Assembly (NCBI GenBank): GCA_020636005.1
Contig: JACJYR010000003.1
Span: 806,001-870,000, forward strand
Source: Lewinellaceae bacterium
GTDB taxonomy: Bacteria; Bacteroidota; Bacteroidia; Chitinophagales; Saprospiraceae
DNA: 64,000 bases
Reading direction: 5' to 3'
The notes below the pieces were generated by a model. It saw nothing but the letters and a program-made list of their open reading frames with translations, ran no database searches and was not told the DNA's origin. Shown piece after piece: positions 58,101 to 64,000 of the stretch. Within the stretch, counting starts at the first letter, position 1. Every line of letters begins with the position of its first letter. The position numbers were made by a program, and so were the translations under genes.

Positions 58101-58347
58101 GGATGACTTCAACGACATTTTGTTGGGCAAAAAGATTCAGCAGGATTTTGGGTTTGCCGGCTTGTTTCAACAGCACCAATGCCTCGCCGTAGCGGTCGAG
58201 GAAATCACTGTCGTTTTTTGTAAGGTGGTGTTCAGCTTTCCAGGCTTTCCATTTAGGGTTGTCCGTGAGGTCGCTAAAAAGCAACTGGCCTGTTCCTGAG
58301 ATGATTTCAGCGACAAGGTTACCGAGTATGCCGACGATGAATTCCAT
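55138..58347 (-). CDS. TIR-STAND NTPase with TPR-like sensor (bacterial NLR-like)
   Basis: A 1069-residue protein. Order: N-terminal helical domain (1-155), TIR-like domain (about 167-290, YDKLFIFCNAADRPWVEKELVQQL, LDFREYRPGD, MPVFSKNF), and an NB-ARC/STAND ATPase. The ATPase has Walker A VAQGGVGKSAL (about 348-357), Walker B LLLLDGLEP near Asp435 and ITTRE. A winged-helix-like segment (about 585-660) and TPR-like helical repeats to the end follow. This resembles NLR-type phage sensors in which TIR activity is triggered after oligomerisation; the TIR catalytic Glu could not be assigned. Residues about 710-969 are encoded by AT-rich DNA unlike both flanks. Confidence 0.8.
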   Translation of the reverse strand: MEFIVGILGNLVAEIISGTGQLLFSDLTDNPKWKAWKAEHHLTKNDSDFLDRYGEALVLLKQAGKPKILLNLFAQQNVVEVIHAHWYGTIEEKDFEEKFDDLAKWFTLDKQLEKFSSAKEVFIFLTKFSEAVHANRTAGEAENHQRLVRIENLIEEFCATRQLERTDLYDKLFIFCNAADRPWVEKELVQQLETGGLQVHLDFREYRPGDYSGWSQKVMAARMTMPVFSKNFGKTEKWLLSGYLNEFDKNKLLPLRLDTTEVFGEFDHFIDLSASADASLKALVQQLTSEFGIAPARPVYPPLDEKYVDVNALPHRGASDHLFGRQAELKLLDEAWDGPGTHVITFVAQGGVGKSALISRWVADMAKDNYRGATRVLATSFYSQGTTGRIASSDLWMNQALRWFGETEYDTRSPWDKGKRLAQLVNEHRTLLLLDGLEPMQEGGQVGKGTVKDPALNTLVRQLARRNRGLCIITTREALGSFERFEKNMRSINLETISNDSGVHILRFAGRKGISGSDSELAAAVQAFGNHAFAINLLGNYLYSLPGHSIAPYKDIPDLLDVSIEKGKHSRRVIAVLAKKLVKDGKHEASKLLESLGFFDRPVSKEVLKVIADFDDLSEAIAELRERKLVYPRLEHAQDMVDCHPLVREHSEEVLQEEQIGRWQEGNEKLYRYYSALPEKLFGKYLPDTLEEMEPLFRAVMHGCRSGLHYFTFYSLYLERISRAEGFLFRVLGAINSEIHLISYFFDKKTLQPSNFLNLKQQSEIIGIFGFLLLANGQFIEALKFLKHSLTSELESNRLVNASTILANICEIQLIKGELHNAIKNALWRIKSAGASGNEYEIQLSYCGYADILHAIGDFENAIINYSNAEKKQQAIQPKYKYLRGVSGCRFCDLLFELDKENEAIERISKWPEWCVNSDGLLNNSMELLSQAKACFVQNSNKSNNHNHRKIQSLLNEALDGLRNSGSFSDLPLGLLARAAYHRLTQNYPAALEDLEEVLDIAEPSGMRLHLTDYHLEMARLCLAMSEEQPEKLAEAKEHTELAAQLVEDTGYHRRDGELAELKKALRME

Positions 58348-58448
58348 GAGGTGGGTGAGGTTATTGGATAATCAAATGGTTCCACTTGGCAAGATAATCA
58401 GATTCGGTAAAATGACTCTAATTCTTCGTTGGTAGCACCATTTATTGC

Positions 58449-58535
58449 ATCGAGGGCCGGGTGGTGGAGGAATACGGGTTTCCGTCGGTGGAGGTGGTGA
58501 AGATGGAGCAGCTGGGGTTTCGGGGAGATGAGTGA
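58449..58535 (+). pseudogene. Remnant of a dnaE2 3' end (last 29 codons)
   Basis: Translates in frame to IEGRVVEEYGFPSVEVV then KMEQLGFRGDE and a stop, aligning to the intact dnaE2 end starting ITGKVAEEYGFPSVEVV at 51292. By hand count 63 of 81 bases and 21 of 27 residues agree, with a 20-base identical core (51331-51350 and 58488-58507). Many differences are at third codon positions, so the two copies diverged as functional genes. No longer homology upstream is apparent. Confidence 0.85.
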
Positions 58536-58646
58536 CATGGAAAGTAATTTTTATAAAATCCCTCTCCCGTAAACCAAAACAAAACACTTCAATTCCTAAA
58601 TTTATTAAAAACTCAAGTGGGACAACGGACAGGCAAAACACTCTTC

Positions 58647-59528
58647 CTACCCGGATGGAGGTTTCTGGTCGCCCTGTATGCCCCCGGCAGGTGCATATAG
58701 AGCCCTTACCCCCCCAAACACCATCACCCGCACCAGCACCCGCAGAAAAGCCACCCCTTGCTGTACCAGCACAAAAAACACGAGCCAAAAAATGGAAGCA
58801 AGGCTCGAATCGTACACCATCCAATAAAAAAAGAACAGCAATATGTGCAGCCCAAAAAACAGCACGACCAATAGCGTGGATGGAAAATAGCGCCGCAACG
58901 CCCAGCCAAGGCCGCTTTTGATGGCTGGCCAGATCCGGCTGTTTTCCCCAATTATCTTAATACGGGCCACCAGCGACCAGACAAATAAAAACCCCAATAT
59001 CAACAAATATAAAGACAGCACTGTGCACAGCAGCCAGACGGATATTTTCTCCGACGAAAAATATTCAACAGAATTCATGAAAAAACCCAAAAACGGAAGC
59101 CATATAAGGGCGGATATGATACCGGTTATTAAAAGAAAAAATAAGCCCAATCTCAAAAAACGGAAATAATACAATGCGCCGCCTTTCCAGAACGCCAACC
59201 CACTTCTTTTGTCGTGAACGACAGCATACAGGAGGCCCCCGTTGATGAAAATGCTGAACACAAAATAAATCAGCACCAGCCACCGCAACTGCCCCAACAG
59301 TGGCGAAATGGAAGCCCCGTGCACATTGAACAAATCGCTGATGACGGTGTGGTCGTAGTTGCCGAGCAGCTTGTCCAACTCCAGCGAATTACCAATGCTC
59401 GCCTCCAGCACATGGAACACCTGCACCCCCAGCGTGGCCGCCAGCAGCAACTGGAAACCGTACACCATCAGCGCTATGCGCCATTGGCGGAAGCCAGTGA
59501 GTATGCCTGTTTTGAAAAATTCTACCAT
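58647..59528 (-). CDS. Polytopic membrane protein of unknown function
   Basis: A 293-residue integral membrane protein with about six transmembrane helices. The first is near residues 18-38 (IALMVYGFQLLLAATLGVQVF). Others are near 80-100 (WLVLIYFVFSIFINGGLLYAV), 120-145 (FLRLGLFFLLITGIISALIWLPF), 165-190 (VWLLCTVLSLYLLILGFLFVW), 212-235 (STLLVVLFFGLHILLFFFYWMV) and 243-262. No transporter or enzymatic motif is visible. It resembles the broad class of DUF-type Bacteroidota inner-membrane proteins, and I give no function. It lies just outside the proposed island. Confidence 0.6.
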   Translation of the reverse strand: MVEFFKTGILTGFRQWRIALMVYGFQLLLAATLGVQVFHVLEASIGNSLELDKLLGNYDHTVISDLFNVHGASISPLLGQLRWLVLIYFVFSIFINGGLLYAVVHDKRSGLAFWKGGALYYFRFLRLGLFFLLITGIISALIWLPFLGFFMNSVEYFSSEKISVWLLCTVLSLYLLILGFLFVWSLVARIKIIGENSRIWPAIKSGLGWALRRYFPSTLLVVLFFGLHILLFFFYWMVYDSSLASIFWLVFFVLVQQGVAFLRVLVRVMVFGGVRALYAPAGGIQGDQKPPSG

Positions 59529-59531
59529 GTG

Positions 59532-59589
59532 AATTGGTAAATTGGTAAATTGATGAACTAGTACCGCCTAATTCACCAATTTACCAATT
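59532..59589. repeat. Octamer palindromic repeat (AATTGGTA)n
   Basis: AATTGGTA, AATTGGTA, AATTGATG on the left, with a perfect 15-bp inverse (59532-59546 with 59575-59589) on the right. It occupies the whole gap between two same-strand genes and overlaps the last two bases of the M1 peptidase gene. Confidence 0.75.
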
Positions 59590-61588
59590 AACAAATAAAG
59601 CTTAGCGTCTGCAAAATATTCTGTATCCAATATACCGCACGGGTGGCGTACCTGAGCAATGGCGATGTTTTGGGCTCCAGGGTCAGGCTGTTGTTGTTCA
59701 GGTCGAGGTCGAGCAATATTTTTTGTTGCGGGTCAATATGGGCAGAGACGACCCGGCGGTAGCCCTCATATTCGAATACTTTCCGGCGATCGGTGCCGTC
59801 CCATTGCTCCGTTATTTTTTCACCATTGTCAAAAACAATTTCGACCTCCTGTGCGAATATCATATCGCCTTTTCGGTACAAGACGACTTCTGAATGATAT
59901 TGATCCGTCGTTTTACCTTTTTCAAAAACATGCCCGCCATTGGCAGCGTCGAAAAGGCCCGTGGGGGTTGATATTTTGTTGATGACAATATCGCTCACCA
60001 AATAATCGCAAATATCTGTCGTATAAAGGCATTCTTTAAAAATAGCGAGTATCCTGCCGCCTTCCGCTTCGCCCAGTTCCCGCTTGCCCACCTCTTCCAG
60101 CACGGCCAGGAAGTCGGTACCTTTCGGGTGGCGGAACTTCCAGCGCTCGAAATAGGCCTTGATGATCTTGTCCATCACCTCCTCGCCGGCCAGGTTGCGG
60201 AGGGTTTCCAGGGAAGTGGCCGTTTTGCTGTAAATGAGTTCCTTCCTCGCCTCGGCGAACTCCCAGCTTGGCCGGGCGATGATACCCGCCTTGGGGTTTT
60301 TCATGCCCGTGTATTCCAGGCGGCTTAGTTCCTGGCTGTCGTAGCGGTAGCCGAACAGATCCACCAACGAACGTTTTTGCCCAAAGGCATCGTCCACGAT
60401 GCGGTCTTCGAACCAGGTGACAAAGCCCTCGTCCAGCCAGGCCTCTTCCTTCTCGTTGGAAGCCACCATGGCCATAAAATACTGGTGGGCAAACTCGTGC
60501 GCCGCCAAGGCCTCCGAATTGTGGAAACAAATGGGGGTGTTGTAAAACGAGCCTGCCGTGATGAGCGTCGGGTACTCCATCAGGCCGGATCGCAGGGCGT
60601 GCATGGGCGGATCCACGATGGTGATGGTGGGGTACGGGTAGCGGCCCACGTGTTCGGTCAGGTAGCTCAACGAATGTTTGATGACCCCGATATACCGTTC
60701 GGCCATCATGCAGTGCTCCGGCGGTATCAGGAGGCGGATGTTGACGTGCTCCCATTTTTCCTCATAAATTTCAAAATAGGGATAGGCCACCCAGGCGAAG
60801 TCGATCACGTCGTCCGCATGGTAGTGGCGGGTGACGGTACCGTCGCCGTTCTCCTGTTCCCCTACCAGGCAGCCGGAAGCGCCTGTCACCAGGCGTTTGG
60901 CAGCCGTGATTTTTACGTCATAGGAGCCGAAGTCGGCGAAGAACTCCGTCATGCGGTGGAACTGGTGGCAGTTCCAGCCCCATTGGCCGTCCAGGTTGAC
61001 CTGGTAAACGCCCGCCTGAGGAAACCAGTGGGTGAACATGAAATAGTCATCCTTGCTGTACCCGGCACGGGCAATGATTTTCGGCATTTTGGCGGTGAAC
61101 TTCAGGTGCAGCACGAGGGTGTCGCCGGGCGGCAGCGGCCGGTCCAGCGGCACTTGCAGCACGGACTGATCCTGCGGGTTGCCGTCGTCGGGCTGTATGT
61201 AGCGGATGCCGGGAGTCAGTTCCCGGCCGCCCTGCCGCCCGATGCTGTCCACGTTGATCCATCCCCATTCGCCGGCGTTGCGGCGGGTGAAATCCTGTCC
61301 GAAAATCTCGGTAGCTCCTTTCAGGAAAGTGGATTCCGAATTTTTGAACGCATTGAGGTACATGTAGAAACGCATCTCCCGCAACGTGTCGGGCGATGCG
61401 TTGATCCAGGTGAGCGTCTCACTGGCCTTTATGATTTTGGCGCCGGTGTCGAGCGCCAGGGAAATGTCGTAGCTGGCGGTGCGGGGGCTGAGGGGCGGGT
61501 TGAAGTAGGGATCGCACTGGCCCCATGACAAAACCGGGAGCAACGCCAGGCAGATACAGGGGAAGAAAAGCCGGATGGTTTGTTTCAT
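59588..61588 (-). CDS. M1 family metallopeptidase
   Basis: A 666-residue secreted or periplasmic zinc aminopeptidase-like protein. Signal peptide MKQTIRLFFPCICLALLPVLSWGQ, N-terminal beta domain, then the catalytic domain with the GLMEYP substrate-recognition motif (equivalent of GAMEN), zinc motif HEFAHQ and downstream Glu in EEAWLDEGF, and a C-terminal helical and strand region. M1 enzymes trim N-terminal residues from peptides. The start at 61588 is used because upstream in-frame Met residues precede no signal. A VOC-type gene is divergent about 280 bases away. Confidence 0.9.
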   Translation of the reverse strand: MKQTIRLFFPCICLALLPVLSWGQCDPYFNPPLSPRTASYDISLALDTGAKIIKASETLTWINASPDTLREMRFYMYLNAFKNSESTFLKGATEIFGQDFTRRNAGEWGWINVDSIGRQGGRELTPGIRYIQPDDGNPQDQSVLQVPLDRPLPPGDTLVLHLKFTAKMPKIIARAGYSKDDYFMFTHWFPQAGVYQVNLDGQWGWNCHQFHRMTEFFADFGSYDVKITAAKRLVTGASGCLVGEQENGDGTVTRHYHADDVIDFAWVAYPYFEIYEEKWEHVNIRLLIPPEHCMMAERYIGVIKHSLSYLTEHVGRYPYPTITIVDPPMHALRSGLMEYPTLITAGSFYNTPICFHNSEALAAHEFAHQYFMAMVASNEKEEAWLDEGFVTWFEDRIVDDAFGQKRSLVDLFGYRYDSQELSRLEYTGMKNPKAGIIARPSWEFAEARKELIYSKTATSLETLRNLAGEEVMDKIIKAYFERWKFRHPKGTDFLAVLEEVGKRELGEAEGGRILAIFKECLYTTDICDYLVSDIVINKISTPTGLFDAANGGHVFEKGKTTDQYHSEVVLYRKGDMIFAQEVEIVFDNGEKITEQWDGTDRRKVFEYEGYRRVVSAHIDPQQKILLDLDLNNNSLTLEPKTSPLLRYATRAVYWIQNILQTLSFIC

Positions 61589-61865
61589 ACTGCTGTTTGG
61601 GCGGTTTGTCATTTTCGTACACCTGCTGGTGCAAGGGTGCAAAGTAAACAAGTTGGAGAGGAAATAAGAAATGGCCCTGCTTTTTGCGGGGGTGGAATTT
61701 GGACGGACCTGACCAAAGTTTTACCTAAAATGCCCGCCACACCCGACCAATCAAACGGGCCTGCAGGATCGCATGCCCCGCCCAGTTGCCAAAATCCCGG
61801 GTTTATTTAGCAACTTTGCGCTCCTTTTTCCAAAAAATAGAACGTCAAAAACTAATACGCTGTAA

Positions 61866-62930
61866 ATGACAAAAGGCAGGCACTATATTTCAGGCATCCA
61901 GCAAATCGGGCTGGGCAACACCGACGTCCACGAAACCTGGCGCTGGTACCGGGAGCATTTCGGCTTCGATGTACCCGTTTTCAACGAAGCGGCCGAGGCA
62001 GGCTTGATGCTACCCTACACTGGGGGGCAGCCCCAGAAGCGCCACGCTATTCTGGCGATCAACCTCCGGGGCGGCGGCGGCCTCGAAATATGGCAGTACA
62101 CGGAGCGCACACCGCAGCCTGTTGACTTCCAACTGCAAGTGGGCGATCTGGGTATCTACGTTTCCAAAATAAAATCATCCGATATCCAGGCGGCCCATGC
62201 TTTCCTGGCAGGAAAAGAGGTAGGGCTTTTGGGCGATATTTCACAAAACCCTGCGGGCCAGGAGCACTTTTTCCTGCAAGACCTGCATGGCAACGTGGTG
62301 GAAGTGGTGGAAAGCGGCCATTGGTTCCAACCCGGCAAGTTTTCCATGGGCGGCGTGGTCGGCTGCACCATCGGCGTCTCCGATATGGACGCCTCCGTGC
62401 ATTTCTACCGGGGCGTGCTGGGTTTCGATGAGGTGGTGTTCGACAAATCGGGCATCTTCCCCGACCTTACCTGCCTGCCGGGCGGCGACGGCCGTTTCCG
62501 CCGGGTATTGCTGCGTCATACCGAACCCCGCAAAGGCGCATTTTCCAGGTTCTTCAGCAACAACGAAATCGAACTGGTGCAGGCTACCAACCGCACCCCC
62601 CGCAAGATATTCGAGGGCCGCTACTGGGGCGACCCCGGCTACATCCACCTCTGCTTCGACATCACCGGCATGGCCTCCATGAAGGCGCTTTGCGAAGAGC
62701 ACGGATGCCCCTTTACCGTGGACAGCAGCGACTCCTTCGACATGGGCGACGCCGCCGGCCATTTCAGCTACATCGAAGACCCGGACGGCACACTGATAGA
62801 ATTCGTGGAGACGCACAAAATGCACCTGATCAAAAAACTGGGCTGGAAGCTCGACCTGCGCAAACGCCAGTTGGACAAACCGCTGCCGGACTGGATGCTG
62901 AAATCGCTGCGCCTGGGAAGGGTGAAGTGA
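61866..62930 (+). CDS. Two-module VOC family protein
   Basis: A 354-residue protein with two complete VOC modules: residues about 8-155 (YISGIQQIGLGNTDVHETWRWYREHFGF ... DLHGNVVEVVE) and about 165-325 (VVGCTIGVSDMDASVHFYRGVLGFDE ... HLCFDI ... DPDGTLIEFVETH). The second module keeps the His and Glu positions usual for metal binding, while the first lacks an obvious first His. Dioxygenases and lyases with paired VOC modules look like this; substrate unknown. No signal peptide, so cytoplasmic. The sequence CAACTTTG near 61811 is a one-mismatch -7 element. Confidence 0.8.
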   Translation: MTKGRHYISGIQQIGLGNTDVHETWRWYREHFGFDVPVFNEAAEAGLMLPYTGGQPQKRHAILAINLRGGGGLEIWQYTERTPQPVDFQLQVGDLGIYVSKIKSSDIQAAHAFLAGKEVGLLGDISQNPAGQEHFFLQDLHGNVVEVVESGHWFQPGKFSMGGVVGCTIGVSDMDASVHFYRGVLGFDEVVFDKSGIFPDLTCLPGGDGRFRRVLLRHTEPRKGAFSRFFSNNEIELVQATNRTPRKIFEGRYWGDPGYIHLCFDITGMASMKALCEEHGCPFTVDSSDSFDMGDAAGHFSYIEDPDGTLIEFVETHKMHLIKKLGWKLDLRKRQLDKPLPDWMLKSLRLGRVK

Positions 62931-63014
62931 GTTTTGGGGCTATACTGTTGCGTTGGGTGTTTGGGTGGAAGTAAGTATGCCTTGAAAGTGGCCTGGCGCT
63001 AACAATAATTTTCA

Positions 63015-64000
63015 TTATTTTCCCGATGCAGGATTTTCAATTTCGCCATCCGGTTTGGGCGTTTCTACTTCTTCTTCTTCTTCCTCCACTTTAGGTTCAC
63101 TTTTTTGCTTTGGCACAAACAAATCCTCCACTGTGGCCGGCCGTTTTTCCACCTGCCAATGGAAGCCCTCCATCTGCAGGCCCGCATGGTCCGTCCCTTT
63201 CATGGGGAACAGCGTAGCATTGGGCTGGGTATAAAAGCGGATGCCCTCCACCTCGTTGTCGCCAAAAAAAATCAGCATTTCGCTGCACAAGGTCTTGTTC
63301 ACCCCGATGTAGGCATCCTCGTCGTCCAGGGCGTAATAGACGGACTCTGCATTGCCCTCCACCCTGACCCGCCTTAGTTCGCCATCCTCAAAAAACGCCG
63401 TACTGTGCTTGCCCTTGATTTGGTTGAAAAACACCTCGTCGGGAGAGTTGATGATGAAAGAATTCTGTCGCAGGTAAATGCGGTCAATCTGGTCGTTGGC
63501 CAGTTGGATGCGCACCGTGTCGGCGGTGAACTGCGAGGTGTCCGACCAGATGATAGGATTTGTAAAAAGCCGGAACATCGAGTCCACCGTGCTGTACGAC
63601 ATGGAATCGCAGGTGGCCTGCAGGTCGCTCTTGAAAATGCGCACGTCGTGGTAGGCAAGGATGAGGCGGGGTTCTTCCTTTTTCTTTTTGACTATCGGAG
63701 CATGGGCAGGGGGCACAAACAAATCAATCGAATCCGGCAAAGGGGCCGAAACAGCGTCGGCCGGGCTGCTTTGTAGTGCTGTGGTTTCCTCCAACAAGTC
63801 CAAAAGTGGGGTAGCAATCGTATCGCCCGGTTCTACCAACTGGCCTGGTAAAGTGTCGCCCGGCAAAGGCGGGACCGGCTGGAAGACAGGTGCTGGTTTT
63901 TCCCAAACAAGGGTATCGGTTGGTCCAACCGGCTGTTCCGGCCTTTGAAATGCTGTGCTATTCATCGGCAGCTCTGCCTTGGCTGTGTCCATCGGCAAAT
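63015..64000 (-). CDS. OstA-like protein, C-terminal part (gene truncated by window)
   Basis: The frame is open to the window edge, so only the C-terminal 327 or so residues are visible. A Pro-rich, low-complexity linker (about 10-105) with a KKKKEE stretch precedes an OstA/LptA-type beta-jelly repeat region: LILAYHDVRIFKSDLQATCDSMSY, MFRLFTNPIIWSDTSQFTADTVRIQL and DELVY-type strands. The end is an acidic tail (EEEEEEVETPKPDGEIENP). OstA-like proteins help carry lipopolysaccharide across the periplasm. The annotation rests on the repeated pattern of strand motifs and is moderate. Confidence 0.65.
   Translation of the reverse strand, partial: LPMDTAKAELPMNSTAFQRPEQPVGPTDTLVWEKPAPVFQPVPPLPGDTLPGQLVEPGDTIATPLLDLLEETTALQSSPADAVSAPLPDSIDLFVPPAHAPIVKKKKEEPRLILAYHDVRIFKSDLQATCDSMSYSTVDSMFRLFTNPIIWSDTSQFTADTVRIQLANDQIDRIYLRQNSFIINSPDEVFFNQIKGKHSTAFFEDGELRRVRVEGNAESVYYALDDEDAYIGVNKTLCSEMLIFFGDNEVEGIRFYTQPNATLFPMKGTDHAGLQMEGFHWQVEKRPATVEDLFVPKQKSEPKVEEEEEEVETPKPDGEIENPASGK

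Larger units (their letters stand above)
51391..58535. mobile_element. Putative defence island inserted at the 3' end of dnaE2
   Basis: The block contains the IetS-like and IetA-like genes and the TIR-STAND gene, all on the minus strand opposite to dnaE2. It starts right after the dnaE2 stop with REP-like hairpins and ends with a diverged second copy of the last 29 dnaE2 codons (58449-58535). No integrase or transposase is visible, so the insertion mechanism is unknown; homologous exchange through dnaE2 tails is one option. Confidence 0.6.

Noticed and set aside
58372..58824. 150-codon open frame on the minus strand over the dnaE2 remnant
   Set aside because: Its translation is low-complexity and Pro-rich and overlaps the 3' part of the real membrane protein gene. 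The plus-strand dnaE2 tail explains the sequence better.

Overview
The window reads as a chromosomal segment of a gliding-type Bacteroidota. A member of the Saprospiria (Lewinella or Haliscomenobacter-like) is my best guess, and that rank is inference. Support: three proteins carry type IX secretion C-terminal domains (one gliding-motility type, two type A), there is a SusC/SusD pair, several promoters match the Bacteroidota -7 element TAnnTTTG, and there is a Uma2-family protein. Coding density is high, genes lie on both strands, and I see no rRNA, tRNA, CRISPR array, integrase or transposase gene.

Layout. 1-14.6 kb is mostly housekeeping: a truncated membrane protein, a Uma2 protein, an S4-domain protein with PPK2, a degenerate histidine phosphatase between two 114-bp repeats, lysA, a Phd/Doc-type toxin-antitoxin pair, a VOC protein, a sigma/anti-sigma pair, a creatininase-family enzyme, a J-domain protein, an ABC-F ATPase, a DUF4340 protein, an outer membrane protein and PPK1. 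14.7-23.4 kb holds rpsO-pnp, a GlgE-family protein that lacks its catalytic residues, a pyrophosphate-type phosphofructokinase and SppA. 23.7-29.2 kb is one giant secreted adhesin with 12 SprB-type repeats.

29.3-44.0 kb is a polysaccharide utilisation locus: a SusR-like membrane regulator, SusD, SusC, a six-repeat T9SS surface protein and two divergent GH144-type (endo-beta-1,2-glucanase family) enzymes. The predicted substrate is a beta-1,2-glucan. The SusC gene and the six-repeat protein gene share an upstream element, and the second copy is separated from its gene by a 114-bp repeat.

44.2-58.5 kb is the most interesting region. A damage-tolerance pair, a Y-family polymerase (dinB) and a DnaE2-like polymerase, share palindromic operator-like sites TTTrAAAC-N4..6-GTTTyAAA. 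Between them sit three tiny genes (two are tandem paralogues) and a two-gene AAA ATPase/DUF4276 module. Directly after dnaE2 comes a second defence block: an IetS-like subtilase, an IetA-like AAA ATPase and a TIR-STAND-TPR protein whose TPR part is partly very AT-rich. This block is bounded on its far side by a diverged second copy of the dnaE2 3' end, so it looks like a genomic island inserted at the end of dnaE2. The dnaE2 gene itself carries three in-frame insertions made of short-period, partly palindromic repeats, plus one more in its leader.

58.6-64 kb returns to ordinary genes: a polytopic membrane protein, an M1 metallopeptidase, a double VOC-domain protein and the C-terminal part of an OstA-like protein that leaves the window.
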